Shown here one piece after another: positions 35,801 through 49,469 of a stretch of 64,000 nucleotides of DNA. This DNA is from Neodontobutis hainanensis. Its lineage: Eukaryota > Chordata > Actinopteri > Gobiiformes > Odontobutidae. The notes under the pieces are model-generated. The model saw only the letters and a list, made by a program, of their open reading frames with translations, was not told the DNA's origin and did not search any database. The stretch is from assembly GCA_024349245.1 (NCBI GenBank), contig JALDNG010000020.1, positions 686,501 to 750,500 of the forward strand, written 5' to 3'. The position numbers and the translations under genes are program-made. How positions within the stretch are numbered: position 1 is the stretch's first letter; each line of letters opens with the position of its first letter.

Positions 35801-38800
35801 GTAAGTATATACACATAAAATATATTTATTTAAAGCAAACTCTTACACTTAGACAAAGTAAAGACAACACTAGCTCAAAGCTGGGTTGTTGTGTAATCTG
35901 TTTTTTTTTCAAAGATTTAGTCTATCATACACTTTTATTTCCCTTCATGTCAGAGATTTGCAGAAACGTCTCATACTTTTGACTGAAGAGACTGGGCTGT
36001 TTTCTGGACGTAACAAGCACTCCCTAAAGTATGCTTTATGTCTCTCTTTTAGCGTGTTCTTGTCTAAACTACTGCTCATTACTCTGTGACACAGTGTATT
36101 TTTTTCATATGGAGTCCTGTTTATTGTTTCATTTGATGCAGAGATTTGCAGAATCCGTTGCCAAATCTGAAAAAACTAAATGGAGTGAAATAGATCTATT
36201 TTTGGGCACTTGTAAAGAAATGTGGTGTTATTTTTTCCCGTTTGAATGGAGTCTGTTACTGACTGCAATAAAATAAAGAACCTAAAATTATACTCTTGTT
36301 TGGTGTTGCATTATGGGAAATGTAGTCACTGTATTATGATTGTATTTGTTTTTTTTTTGTTTTTTAAACCACTGCTTCAGTAAAAGGTTGAAGAAAGATG
36401 AAGCATTTCCCAGCATGCATTGGGCTAAGGTTTGTTCTGCTCATGTCTGAAAAATACAATTTAATGACACATATGAAATACTTATAGGGTTCTGTCTTTA
36501 CCTCACACCTGTATTTTCCACAATGGGAGATAGAGCTTTCAGTGTAGCAGCACTTTTTATATTATATCAACCAATATCTGTAACTCCACCTCAGACTCCT
36601 ACAAAAACATTTTTAAATAAGGCCTGTAAAGTGTCTTGTTTTTTTTATTTTTATTATTTTTTTTTTTTAAAGGTCCTGTATAAATAGTTTTAACACAATG
36701 CCCTTTTATTGCTGTGGAAGCCATAAGAAAAGAGCTGCTATAATAAGGCATCTGGAGAGTTTCTTTAAAGACACACCTCAGTTGTATAACCTTGGAAGAA
36801 ATTAGCTTTGGTATGTCTGTGAATCCTTCAATGCTACAACATTCTCTTGTTATTGCAATGGTATATTTCTTAACTGGGCTATATGGGTGGTTATAGAAGT
36901 AGGAAAAAAGTATGTGCAGATCATTTTCATGTGATTCTACAGATGAGATGTAACTATGACACTGCACATGAAAAAAGTTTCAGCTGAAGACTGATGTAGC
37001 CAGTGCTGGACTCGACAATTTCCCATCAGATTTTACACTGCCATTGATTCAACGCTGACAAACTGAGAAGACCAACAGCCAATGAGACGGTCCCTTATTT
37101 AATTGAGCATCCGATTGACCAAAGCGTCATTAAAAAAAGCCAGATAATGTCTTATTTTATCCTATAAGGAAATTCCAATTGCATTTTACAAAAAACTGCA
37201 AAGTAAAGGCAAAGAGTAATTAAAAACACACCTATACACATTTATTATCTCTTCCAGCCCTGTTTTTGGAAGAAATCTAGTGCAGTTCCCTCTTTTGCCA
37301 CCAGAGAGAAGCATTTCCAAACAGGTGTCATAATCAGGAGTCAAAACTTAAATATCAAACACTGACAAAGAGCAAGAAAACAGCAGACATTTGAAGTTTG
37401 AGTTTTGTTTAGAAAATATTTATTTGTTTTAATGTACACTGTACAAAGGCACTGTTCACAATCACAGTTTGTGCAGGTCTCCTCCGCGTCATCAACTCTT
37501 TGATTTTAAGAACCACATGAAACACAAAAAACATATACAACAAATACATTACATTCACTAGAACAGTTATCGTTTTAATATATCCTTCACTAAAATCTAT
37601 CAACGTTAAATACAAAGAAATCATTGCTGTGATCGAGGTGATTTTCAAAATAAAATCTACAAATCATCAGTGTTGCTCTATGAAAACAGCTACTTTAGAT
37701 ATACATTGATTAAAAAAATAAAAATAAAAACCTTTGCAGCTATTTCACACACTGCCCAGTCTCTGTATATATTTCATCTGTTCAATTAAAGCACAACTTG
37801 TGGTCGACCGGCTGGCAAAGGGAGCACTTTGTGAGCGTTTATATTGCTTAGTTTTAAATTTTTATTAGAAAAGTCCTATGTTTCAAGGGATTTTTTTTTT
37901 TTATTGAACTGAGCTGATATGACTTTAGATCAGGAGAAGAGGGTTAGTGACATGGAGCAAAATGGCCGAGGTTGCTCTGTAAATTTGAATTAAACCAGGA
38001 CATGTTATCTGCCAGATGTAGGTCTAACTATAACACAACCCATTTTATTAAGGTTATACAAAGTCAAATAAATATTAAAGAAAAAAAGGAATGGATACTA
38101 TTCCCATGTACTAAAGGACTTCACAAGCTCACACGGGACTGTCATATCTCAATAAATATCTAATAATTATATATTTAAAGCAACACAATGTGACTTTTAG
38201 GTGGTCAGTTTCTCTGTTTCATGTTTCACTGAATAAGAAGAGACAGTAGCTTGACAGGAAACAGGGAGTGGGGGGGTTGTCATGGAGGGAAGACTGACCC
38301 AAGTCGAAGGTGCACTCTCTACCGGGTGAGGCCCCCCTGAGGTTATCACTTTTACAAATTGAGGCTTCATATTTTCAGGTAAAAAACAACAACAACAAAA
38401 AACCTACACAGTATTGCTTTACTGCACACACAGTGTATTTCATTTAGGAGACTGGGCTGCTTTGTGCTTTTTACAGCTCTCTCATGTTTCCATGTGACAG
38501 TATTTTCAGAGAAAGACTTCAGTTCAGAGCTGAGTCCAGAAACCAGTAAAAAGAAATGTGCCCTCAGCAAAATAAAATGCCCTTTAACACAGACAGATGA
38601 GACAGTCAAGTAGTATTGTGTCCCTTCATTATTAATGTGAGTATGACGCATGAAGACTGAGCTAAACCAGTTTAAACAGGTAATAAAAGCATCAGCAGCT
38701 AAAAATACTGCAAATCATTTCTGAATAATGCCATATAAACTAATCACAACTCCATGTGCAGCGGACAGAAGTCTTTGGTGTTTGATCAGTTTGGTAATGC

Positions 38801-39830
38801 TCTCTCGTTCACATTATTACCTGCTCTACATTGTGTCTCAAAATGTGGTTCAGCTCAATCCAGGGTTTGTTTCCTTGACAAATCCTTGACAAATCCAGAT
38901 AATTGATATTTACTGGTGTTGTTTTTGTGGACAGGGGTTAGCTGCGATGGATGAATGCCCCTTTTTCTGATGAAATACAACATTTGAAGCTGATGTTGCT
39001 GGTTGTAATGCCGTGACAGTAATGCACAGTATTAGGCCCTGTTTGGACTAGAATAGTTCTTGGGTTGGTTGCATTTAGAACCTGATTGACAACAGTGTTT
39101 TAGGGCCTTGAAATCTCTGGAAAAAGACTCCAGGTTGGAATATTTATTTGCCCAACGGCCTATATCTCAGGAACATTATTGCCAGAAAACCTTAGGAAAG
39201 GGTCATTTAGATAAAAACCTGGAGTTGATTGATTAACCACTTGCTACTAATATATTTTTGTCCAATCTTTACATTAGTCTCAGTAAAACTCAGTCAAACC
39301 TAAACCACGCCCATAACTGTCTGATACATCATTGGTTCAAGTGTGGGTCAATGCATCGCCTTCACCAGGAGAAGAAGGATCAGTTTGTAAAAGTAGAAAT
39401 CTAACAAGAATCCAGCCGCTGTGCAAAATATACTGTATACTCCACCATCTATAAGTCAATTAAGAATATGTCCCACTTTACACATAAATATAGTTTTCAG
39501 CTGACATGAAAGAACAAGAATGGTCAACTACAGTGCTTCAGGTGGATATAGACCGGCAGTTACATTTTGTCAGGTTAAAATGCACCATTTAGAAGCGATC
39601 CCAAGAAATTATCATTACCTGCTACATGGAAGAGACCAAAGCGGGATCTGGGTAAAATTATGGCTAAGCAAAATGGAATGGGCCCAAATCAAACTGGATA
39701 CACTACATACAATTAAATGTGTCTGGTACACTTTTCGACTGGCAACAATTCCCATCGGTAAAGATCCTGACCAATCGTAACAGTTTATCTAAAATGGGGC
39801 AGGTTTAATGTGATGTTTTGTCAGAGGCGG
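32840..39830. other. efhd1-kcnj13 intergenic interval
   Basis: No protein-coding exon is recognised on either strand. In human this interval belongs to GIGYF2, but no GIGYF2-like segment is seen. There is a possible old SINE scrap near 33.95 kb. Confidence 0.45.
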
Positions 39831-39836
39831 TTTATT
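39831..39836 (-). terminator. Candidate kcnj13 polyadenylation signal
   Basis: AATAAA on the minus strand, about 466 bases past the kcnj13 stop. Confidence 0.35.
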
Positions 39837-40301
39837 CTGCGTCGTTAGATACTTTCCACAGAAGACTACACTAATTCTTTGTATAAAATAGAAAAAGAGA
39901 AAAGATGTCTGGACAGACTAAGGATCATAAATTGTTGAAATGCTTTGAGAAAGTGGAGTGTGGGGTGCAGAGTTGCAATCTAGACATTCACCACAAGATG
40001 TCGCCAAAAAGGCCATAAAACTACCTTTGCAGTGCATTGGAAGGAATGCAATATCAGACACCATGTGACTTTAGTAAGTTCACATGTGAGAGGCCTGTTC
40101 TTGTATTGGATTTGTTCAAAAGGCAAAAGGAACAGTGTTTTCACTTTCTTTTGTCTAAACTGGGCCCAAATTTGTTGCTTATATTTAGAGCTAATGTCCT
40201 GTTATAAAGTCCACCTTCCAGTCCAGTTTTGTAATCATTCAGATGAGAAAAGATCAGTTGGTTCCGATCGAAACAGAGTGAATTGTTCCTTAAAGTTGCT
40301 C

Positions 40302-40873
40302 CTACTCCGTCCGGTCGCTACCGTCACCGTTGATCTGCACCACACAGTCTTTGTCCATCGGTTTGGAGTGAGCGGTGTTGAAGTGTTGGGAGCTGACCAG
40401 GTACCGACCACGTCCGTTTGTCCCCAGCGCTGGCACAAACTTCCGATCGAACTGGACCTCCTGCCTCAAGTAGGACGTCCTCTTCTGACAGCTGTCCCCG
40501 CTACCTTCCTGTAACGCAGAGAGAAAAACCACCAGCTCGAAGTGAGACGTCGACCCCTCGCAGAGAACGGAGAACAGTGGGCTTTGTGGGTCCAGAGTGT
40601 GGTACCACGTGAGCGGGAAGAGGAACAGGGGGCAAGGCTGAGCTCCTAAACTGTCCAAATTGAAGTCCACAGCTGTTTGGTGTAAGGCTTGTCCGTCACG
40701 GTCCTCGTAGAGCACTGCATTGAGCTTGACGTCCACTAAGGGGCGCTGCAGCAGGTTGGTGGCTCTTATCATGAGGCTGGTCTGGCCCCGGTGCTGCCCC
40801 ACGACGGCCTCTGGACTGAACTGGATCGCCCCGGCGCGCTTCTTAGGACGAGCGATCTTTGCCACGAACGCAC
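40302..40873 (-). CDS. kcnj13: kcnj13 second coding exon
   Basis: It begins AFVAKIARPKKRAG and encodes the cytoplasmic domain, including LYEDRDGQALHQTAVDF and CQKRTSYLRQEV. It ends VQINGDGSDRTE and TAG; the human protein also ends in TE. Confidence 0.95.
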
Positions 40874-41836
40874 CTGGAACAAAACAATATAAGATAAAAT
40901 AAGCTAAGATAAGAAAACCACAGTGGACTTTTGCAACAGCAGTACAGTAGAGCAGCAGAAGTATCACAAAAAGCCGACCTGCCCAGAACAGAAATTTACT
41001 TAAAAAAAGGCCATGACAAAAATGGACGCCAGACAAACAAATATACCACAAATAGTGCTTAACCTAAAATAATGTTAACTAATATTAATGTAGTTGAGGT
41101 GTGTTCATCAGTAATATCAGTGAACCATTGCTGTTCACATGTGCACATAAAGGAGGAGATGCAGTCTGTGCTTTTTCCACTAGATGTCACCAAAAAGACC
41201 AAAAACTATGCACCCCATCTTAACTTTCCCAACATTTGTATCCCCACAAAACATGTCATCATTGTATCATCTAACAATGATAGATCACATGAAGGTTTTC
41301 CTAATTGTGTGCAGCTCTTACGGTGCTGTCCTGTTACCTGTGATGAAGGCCTCCAGCATTAGTCCTAGCAGCATCTGCACGGCCAGAAGAGCGATGGCGC
41401 TGGGACAGTCTCCGCTCGGGAACATGGTGCCGTATCCTATCGTCAGCTGTGTCTCCAGAGAGAACGAAAACGCTGCGGTGAAACTGGTAATGTGCTTCAC
41501 GCAGACGACATGGCCCTGGGGTGGAGCGTCGTGGTTCGGGACTTCCAGGTCTCCGTTTAAATGAGCCAGGAGGTACCAGAGACAGGCGAAGAGCAGCCAG
41601 TGGCACAAGAAGGACAAGCAGAAGGCCAGGATGACCCACCGCCAGCGCAGCCCCAGTAACAGCCCCCACACGTCCTGAAGGGCCAGGAGCCAGCGCCCCT
41701 GTCCCAGAGCGGCCCCGGAGCCCATTGAGCAGTGACCGTCTTTACTGACCAGCCTCTGATGGGACAAATGGGACAGCAGCGGGGACGAGGACTGTTTCCC
41801 ACCCAGGACACCCAGGCTGCTGGATTTGGTGGTCAT
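40302..41836 (-). CDS. kcnj13: kcnj13: inward-rectifier potassium channel Kir7.1
   Basis: Kir7.1 is a two-pass plasma-membrane K+ channel of retinal pigment epithelium, choroid plexus and fish pigment cells. CDS 41338-41836 joins 40302-40873 across a 464-bp intron (donor G|GTAACA, acceptor TTCCAG), giving 356 aa; human is 360. Cytoplasmic N-terminus with VSKDGH, M1 about 67-91, pore helix and filter TIGYG (132-136), Kir7.1-specific Met138 where other Kir channels have Arg, M2 about 143-167, then the IARPKKRAG gating segment and cytoplasmic beta domain with FPLTWYH and HFELVVFLSA. Low single-channel conductance and weak Mg2+ block are known consequences of that Met. The N-terminus is extended by Ser/Gly-rich sequence. 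The ATG at 41836 is the first in the exon after a good acceptor, so a 5' non-coding exon should lie upstream. Confidence 0.97.
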
Positions 41837-41867
41837 TGTGAAGCGAGGTATGATGTTGAAGATGATC
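41338..41867 (-). CDS. kcnj13: kcnj13 first coding exon
   Basis: Acceptor TTTTTGTTTCAG at 41868-41879, 31 bases of 5' UTR, ATG at 41834-41836, donor ACAG|GTAACAG at 41337. It encodes the N-terminus, both membrane helices and the pore loop. The block TFAAF-like SFTAAFSFSLETQ to SGDCPSAIALLA is essentially identical to mammals. Confidence 0.95.
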
Positions 41868-44319
41868 CTGAAACAAAAACAAGACACACAGTCAATCATC
41901 TTATCCCTTATACTTCTGTTTCTTCTTGTTAACAGTTGAGTACACCCCTGAACTACTCTTCTACTGATTAAAGTCTCCTAAAATTATCTGTCCCAACCCC
42001 CTCTTTCGTTCTCGTCCAACACCGTCTGACAACACAGAAAGAAACCTTTCCTCCTCTCTCACAGGCTGCCTTCGTCCTAAACAAGCATCTCTTTTTTTGT
42101 CTTTTAAGTTCTAATATTTAGATAGTTTTGTGTCCAGTAGTGCAGTACCTCACTTTTCACCACAGACCAAACTAGCAACGTTGAACAAACAGACCCTCAC
42201 TGTGACACACCATGTTTGATTGGACTAGACTGGAATGCTCATCAGATGACCTCACTAAAAAAAAACGAAAAAACAAGCTTGCCTCTTTCTTAATGACTTT
42301 GTGTTCTAATTAAAGAGTATTAGGGAACATTTATTGCTGCCAAAAGTCAGAAACTCTTGTTTGGCCAAATTTGATACAGTGCCTGATATTTAACCACAGC
42401 CTATTGTTCATTTGATCTGTTTCAGTCACAATTAACTTATTCAGTCCAAAAATGTTCACTTTTTTGTATTCTTATAATCAAGACACGTCAGAGTAACTGC
42501 TTCTGAGAAACAAGGCAGGACGTTTAGCAGTCAAAACATGTCATGGTAAACCCTTAAAAAGATTGGTCTGATTATAAGAATTCAAAAAACGTGAACAGTA
42601 ATTAGTTGGAACAGCAGTGCAGTCATTGAGGGATGTTTTCTGGTTAAAGCTGAAGTCGTGAGGCCACCACTGACACAACTGGAATAACTCTAGAAAAAGT
42701 ACTACTATATGACCAAGGAGATTTTAGCTGACCACGTTTTTTCTTTATTTTTGATTTACTTTTTACACTACTCTTTATTGTCTCCTCTACATGTATTACA
42801 CATACACATGGAGAAAACAAACCACCCCTTTGACCTATTAAATTGTTGTAAGGATAATAATAATGTAAACATGGACTGGAGAGGGTCAGATTTGTTAAAT
42901 GTTATGTGTCTGGTCGAGTCCCGAAGCAGGGAGTTTTTGAAAAAAAAAGTCCTGATGCTGGTTGTGTGATGGAGAGGCAGTGTGTTCCTGTAAATGTCTG
43001 AGGCTCCTGCAGAGAAAGTGTTGGTCGTCTGTGGATCAGAAACAGCCTCAGGGCTCAGTCTGTTTTCTAAGACACATCTGGGGATTGACTGAAGGCACTA
43101 CAACAACACTGCAGCCACTTCATTAAAGTCCGATCAGAGCAGTTTCTCCTCAACTCAAGTGACAGACTTTCAGCCTTGGTTTCTGTTACATAGTGAGGTA
43201 GATGTGGAACACACAAGAAACAACAACAAACATTTAAAAATTGATGTGAATGATAATTACGACAAAGGGAGGGCAGTGATTTTCCCGAGGACACTTCAAC
43301 AATGTGAACAAGAGGAGCTGGGAAAGAACCATCAGTCTTCTCGTTTTTGGATAATCTTCCCTTCCTCCATAATTGATCTCCAATTCACACCTAAAAGTTT
43401 TGATATGATGGTTGTTGTTGATTTTCTGCTCTTTTTGTGAATGAACTCATGCTGTGACTATGCTGTACAAATTTATCAAAACGTTTTTGAACGCTCATTG
43501 GTGCAGACGCCATATTCGTTTTTGACTTCAGGGTTTATTTCTGTGGCAGGGAAACTAAAGCCCTCATGGTGCTGTGTTTTACCTGCCGCTACTTCCTGCA
43601 TGATTGGTTCTGACCAATGGGCTTGAAGCCGGGAGACCGCAGTCATAAAACAGTAAAGTGACTTTGTGAAACAATTAATGTGATTGTAATTTAGTATAAT
43701 TATAATATGGGGTCCATTTATAGTTTTTATTTGATAAAGTGAGGAAAGCAGGAAGAGTAGCGGTCATTAAATGGGCAGCTAATGTGGATCCTTATAAAAC
43801 AAACATAAAACAACAATAAAACAACAACAAAGTCAGTGTAGATTAACAGAGAGAGGGGGAATGACATTGAGCAAATGGACCTGAGCTGGAATCAAACACA
43901 GGTTGCTCGAGTATGTCGTGTTCAGGTAAACTTCTGAAGCCGTCCCCAAAAAGTATTTTTTTGTGGATTTGAGGATTTTAAAAAAGAGCAAAAAAGGATA
44001 TAATGTGAACCATTTTCCTGCCATTTTGTAAAGTTGTAGGTGTCCTGTCAGCCGCACACCAGGAGTTTGTTTTGGCATTGTGGTCTATGGACAAAAACCT
44101 TTTTTCACTGCACTGCCTGGAATGGGCACGGTTTGGCGACAGAGTAAAGGGGACGGTATCCCATTAAGATCATGGTTTATATTGTAAATACTGTGCTGTC
44201 TTAGATACTCATACTAGGACGATATGGATAAAGACCACACTTACAATAACTTAGATATGATCGCTGCTTGTGCCTATGCTACATGTCTGACTCACTCCTG
44301 TCCTGTACTTCCTCCACAG
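41868..44319. other. kcnj13 upstream region
   Basis: It should contain the kcnj13 promoter and 5' UTR exon, which I cannot place. No other coding exon recognised. Confidence 0.4.
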
Positions 44320-44400
44320 TTTGGTTTAGACTTGATTTGAAAGGACATGTCAACCCGGCAGAGCTGCAGGACATCATCTGTTGTCAGTTCCCAGATCGAG
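44320..44400 (+). CDS. Candidate internal exon, unknown gene
   Basis: An 81-nt segment sits between acceptor CTTCCTCCACAG and donor CGAG|GTACAA, phase 1-1, open in the required frame: FRLDLKGHVNPAELQDII then CCQFPDRG. The pattern is faintly EF-hand-like (acidic, Gly, hydrophobic, x-x-E-L) but below what I would call a domain. The next in-phase candidate is at 49438. Gene unknown. Confidence 0.25.
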
Positions 44401-45280
44401 GTACAAACAGTGGACAATAGTTCTTTTGCAGTAGCCGGCCCCAGACTGTCATACTTTTGCCACCTGTTTAAAAACTAAGCTCAAGACTTACAACTACACT
44501 TTACATATTTCCGACACCACACAAGCACATTGCACTTTAAATGTTAATTCATATAGGCTCCATTCAAAAGTCCTCCCCAGGCCTTGTTTTGAGAGTGGCC
44601 CCTGTTTAATGCCGGACGTATGTGACCAGCCCCGGCCCGACAGCGAGTCCTGTCCTCTGCAGAGTTTATATTTCTATGTCAATATTGTTGCCAGGAGATT
44701 AGAGCGGGTCCCAGCTGGGAATGGGCCCCAGAAGCAGCGCCGTGCCGAGCAGGAATGTGTCCTCCTTCATCTGCGACGCTGCACGGCTCTCGGCTCAAAT
44801 CTGCACCAATTACACTCCGCGCCGCTCTTTATGGGACAGTTAACGTGTGCAACCCGTCAGTGTGTGCATTTGTTTTTTTACTCGAGCGCAGCTGTCGTAT
44901 GAAGGAAGCAGCAGGTGTGGGGACGGTATAGGCTCCAAACAAAACAATAGTGTGAGGGGGAACAGCTTGATAATGACATATAGGAGTTGTAGCACACGGT
45001 TTTAAGGGAAAGGTCACATCCAATACGACCCCCTTCAGACCTGTCACTGAAATGCAGACAGAGTGATTGGATCTAATGGGCTCCGCAAAGGGGTCACAAG
45101 CCAGTGTACATTGGGGCTAGTCCAGGCTAGACAAATGGAGGGGGTACAGACCTATGACGTTTATCTATAATCAGTTAAGGGCAGATAAGTCTAAAGTCCG
45201 GCCCAGGGGCCAATCACAGCGCAGGGTGAGATTTTCAGTGGCCCTCAGCTTCAGAGATAAAAACAGGTCCCAACAGCAAC
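44401..45280. other. Non-coding interval with a GC-rich core
   Basis: 44690-44840 is GC-rich and complex, unlike the flanks, and has no credible protein. It could be a conserved regulatory element. Confidence 0.25.
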
Positions 45281-45289
45281 AGCTTTATA

Positions 45290-45720
45290 CAAACATGTTT
45301 AAAACAAAAACATGTTTAAATCCAACTTTAACCTGGTCATATCCAGGTTTAAGCTGGTTAAATCAATTTTAACTGGTTGAAATCTGTGTGTGTTAAACCA
45401 CACAAATTTGTTTTAGACTGTTCAGAAACGATTAAGGCCTAAGTTAATCCACTTTAAATCTGTCCAAAAAAATTATTTAACCGCATTAAATCCATTTAAA
45501 CTGTTTAAAATAACCACTTAAACCACTTTAAACACATCCAAATCTGGTTATAACCATTTTAAATGTATTTAGACCTGGTGGGTAAAGTCTACACACATTT
45601 ATAACCACTTTAAAGCCACTCAAAACCAAATGATTAGATCTAATGTAACCACAGTATTAAACACAAAATCCAATTCAACTGCTTTAAACTGGTCACTATT
45701 CTCTCAAAACTCAAACTCAA
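45290..45720. repeat. Degenerate TTTAAACCACTTTAAA repeat field
   Basis: Many variants of GGTTTAAATC, CCACTTTAAA and CCATTTAAA with irregular spacing, similar in style to the fields at 6.4 and 26 kb but a different word. Confidence 0.55.
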
Positions 45721-45947
45721 TTCACAGTTTACCGAACCTTTTCAGTCTTTATCCCAAAGCACTTCACATATTCTAGCTCCATGCGACACGTTTGACATTC
45801 TAAGTCTTATATTCTGCAAAAAAGACAATGACAGGAGCCAGAAGTCCGACACAATAATGACACAACAGTCAGAACTAACACACAACCCACTCAGAGCTGA
45901 AAACACCGGTTGAAGAACTGAAGCCAGAATAAAGACAGACCTGAGGC

Positions 45948-45949
<2 letters not shown>

Positions 45950-46002
<53 letters not shown>

Positions 46003-46003
46003 G

Positions 46004-46054
<51 letters not shown>

Positions 46055-46055
46055 G

Positions 46056-46106
<51 letters not shown>

Positions 46107-46107
46107 G

Positions 46108-46143
<36 letters not shown>
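45950..46143. repeat. (CAAT)n array with 52-bp higher-order period
   Basis: A pure CAAT tetranucleotide array is interrupted by CAGC three times, at 46001, 46053 and 46105, exactly 52 bp apart. Confidence 0.97.
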
Positions 46144-46146
<3 letters not shown>

Positions 46147-49100
46147 TGCATTTGTAAAAAAAAGAAAAAGACCTTTGTTTTGTCACTTGTCATGTGACTT
46201 GTTCTGTGCCCACTGTGTCGTTTGTTCATTTTAACAAAACACACTGTTAGCATTTGGCCGAAAAGTAAAAGGATTTGTTAAAATACCTTTCATTTTTAGA
46301 AAGTGTGTCCAGAGGAATGGGTTTTAAGAATCAAGAAATTGTGAAAAACTCTGAAACAAGATTGACATTGTTAAGCTCCCATGATGCAAAGAGATAACGG
46401 CAGAAGTAAAATACAATGCAACACTGCAACAAATGACTTTATTTCTGTAAAAAAAAAAGCTGCGTCTACAATGGGACTGTTGTGTTCAGGGTTTACAGAA
46501 AATGGTTTCAGATTTCAGGAAATGTGTTTTAGCCGTTGTGTAAGACTGTAAAAGGAGCGTGGCAGTGAAGCAGCGGTGTTTAAATATAACGCTATTCGGA
46601 ACAATACAGATTGTGGTTCTTGTTTGAGCATGTTTTCTAAAACTAGAAGCTACTTAGTTAAAACATTACAAAGCTGTATGCACACATGACTAAACAACTT
46701 GAATATCTTCCAAAAGCAAAAGAAAAAAAAAATAAAAAAAACTTTTTGTTAAAGAGACAGCTTATCATCCAAACCTGACACAATCACCACATTTATATTT
46801 CTCTTGTTCGCTAAATGCACGAAGAAATATGCAACACTTTCACATTTTTACTTTTACACTGATTTCAAGACACAGTTGCTTTAAATATGAAGAGTATACA
46901 ACATGAAAAATAAGGATTATTTATAAAGAAATCCGACCTGAGCCCTCGGCGCAGCCTCTGGATCAGGACATGGTTAAGCCGCAGTGACTCACCAATGAAT
47001 CCAGTGTTTCTGCAGAACCTGTCTGTGTTTGCTCTTCTTCGTCTGTCAGCGTCTGGCTTCTATGAATTATTCTGGGTCACATGTCTAAACGTGCACAGTT
47101 GGGATTTAGTTTTTTATTATTAAGTTTATTTATTACAGTGGTTGAATCAAATGCACCATTTGTGTTAGATTTGTCCACAATGAGCTGCAAAGACATGAGC
47201 TGCTGACATTACCTTCAACAGACTGACAGTTTACCACTTTCATTGAAAGCAGGGTAACTGGCAAAAAAAAAGGTTGGCTTTGGGCTTTTACCCACTCAAA
47301 CGTGTTCCTCTGTAAAAAAAAAAGAGGTGCTTTTATCACAGGTTCAAAACAATAAAATGATGGCCCATTGTCCTGTGAGTGTAAATGAGTTTACTGTTGT
47401 GGAAAATGTCCCCAAGACAAAACATGGCTGCTGTTATGATAAACTCCAACCTAATTTTCCACAGAGTTCATTCTACTTTAGATGGATTCTGACCATCCAG
47501 CTCTTTTTATTCAAATTTTTTCAAGAAATTTAGCAGAGTCGGCATGAACGGCCAATCAGATCATCAATTACTCAAGAACCGGTTAGACTCAAAGCTAATA
47601 GACAATAAAAAATGAACCCATAACCTGGACAAAAAATATATCTTTGTATATTTCCTTGTGGTTATTTTGGATATATTTCTTTAATATAGTTCACCAGCTT
47701 TTTCAATTAAACGATTTAACAGAGAATACAGAGAAAGTGCTTATCCGATTATCTGCTGTGAAGGAGCTGCAGGACTCTTTTTGCCCCGAACCAAAGACCA
47801 AAACCATCTGGAGCTTTGAAATTTGACATTTTACTGTTTAATGCAAGAAATATTTAACACTCCTGATCTAACTATCTAACAGCAGCAGTGGCCTATAGTT
47901 TATTACGCTTCATATTACATCACTATTACCTTCAATGTTTCTTTGTTAATCAAAGCTGATAGTCTGCAGGTGACTGACTAACAACAATTCTCTGAAGCAC
48001 AACAGATACTGATATCTTCATTTACTCTTTACATCTGCAGTATTCCTCATTGTTTCACGTGACCCGTGTTGTCTTGGTGTTTGTGAGGTCGATTGTTCAG
48101 TCCACAATGGTTTAATGGTGGCTCAGTGTGGCGTCAGTGCTGCTCAGAGGCTGGTCTTTGTGACTAAGGGCAGAAAACGGCATTGTGCCACAGCCTCGTG
48201 TGCTACAACCTCACTACAGTTAGACCAACACAACACATCGGTTCTCTCCTTGTTTCAATAATTGTCTGCCTGTTTCCAACCAAGAATAACAGAAAACAAG
48301 AATTTGGTTTTACGTGGATACACTCAACTGTTAAAAAATGAAAGTACTGAGGCTAGAAGGAGAAGCAGTGGAAAGGTCCAGTCACGGATGTATTATGGAA
48401 AATATAGAATATAGAAAAAGATCACAATCTCTGACAACATTTCACCCTAAAACAACCTCAAAGGTTGTTCAGAGTTCAGTTTGAGGAAGTCATTTACATA
48501 GGTTTAGTGGTTAAGACGGCCGAAACACAGCATAACCGGTCTCTTTCTGAGTAACAGGCAGTAACGGTAAGCTCCTCAAACACTGCTGCAAACATCCTCA
48601 GGCTTGTCGCAGCCTGAAGCCAGTGTCTCTTTAAGGTCCAGGTTTTACGTAAGACCCACTGCAGCTGTGGAAATTTCTGTCACTTTCACACTTGAGCACA
48701 GATGTTTGACACCACTTCATGAGATACTGTACGATGGGAAACAGCTCCTTTGTCTCGTCAAATACACTACAAAAGGTTTTAGGCAAAAAAAGACTTTTAA
48801 ATACACACAGAAAAAATACATTTATTTACATTTCTCTCTCAAAATTCACTCAACTGCTGTAAAATTTATATATTTAAAGTTGCATAGCTTTTAACCAATC
48901 AGAAAACATTACTTTACATTTTTTTTCCTAAAACTAATCACTGACCATTTAACTTTTTGTACCTCAGTGTTTTTCAGTTTATTCCCATGCTGAATATACA
49001 TGTTCCCTGGTTTATTGACTCAACCAATGGGTGCTCTTCTTTTTCCAGAAGCGAGCTGTGATTTCTCGAAAGCTCCTGCCCAGGAATAAAAATTCTTCTC

Positions 49101-49437
49101 TATTAAAATCCTTGATTTAAAGCCTAGATAATGTCTTAAGGTTTATTTTTTTCACAGATGATTCTCGTTACTTTGCTGTTAGTGATTAAAGAGCTCTTTT
49201 TTAGACCAGGTCTGCTTTTGTCATATCTTAAAAAAACTGCAGTAAGATGGCTGTCACTCATCACATTTGATCAATTAAAAACCATCCATGAAAAAAAAGC
49301 ATTAAGCATTGATATGAGCCTTTGTTTGTCTGTGTCGCTCTGTTGAATACTTACGAGGAATTGTCAATAGTTGCTAGAGAGCAGTGTATTATGTCAGAAA
49401 AAAATGTCTGCACATTTGTCCTTTGATCTTTTCACAG
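46144..49437. other. Non-coding interval
   Basis: No gene recognised. Homopolymer A runs and AT-rich sequence; the frames present are short and have no family resemblance. Confidence 0.4.
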
Positions 49438-49469
49438 GAGCAGATCCACTCTTCCCTGAAAAAGGTTGA
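49438..49469 (+). CDS. Candidate terminal exon following 44320-44400
   Basis: After acceptor TGATCTTTTCACAG, the phase-1 continuation reads GADPLFPEKG and TGA, giving QFPDRGADPLFPEKG across the junction. The phase agreement is the only support; it would need a 5-kb intron. Confidence 0.15.

Noticed and set aside
37409..37648. 79-residue hydrophobic minus-strand frame (possible small membrane protein)
   Set aside because: AT-rich codons alone give this composition; no Kozak context, splice partner or family resemblance.
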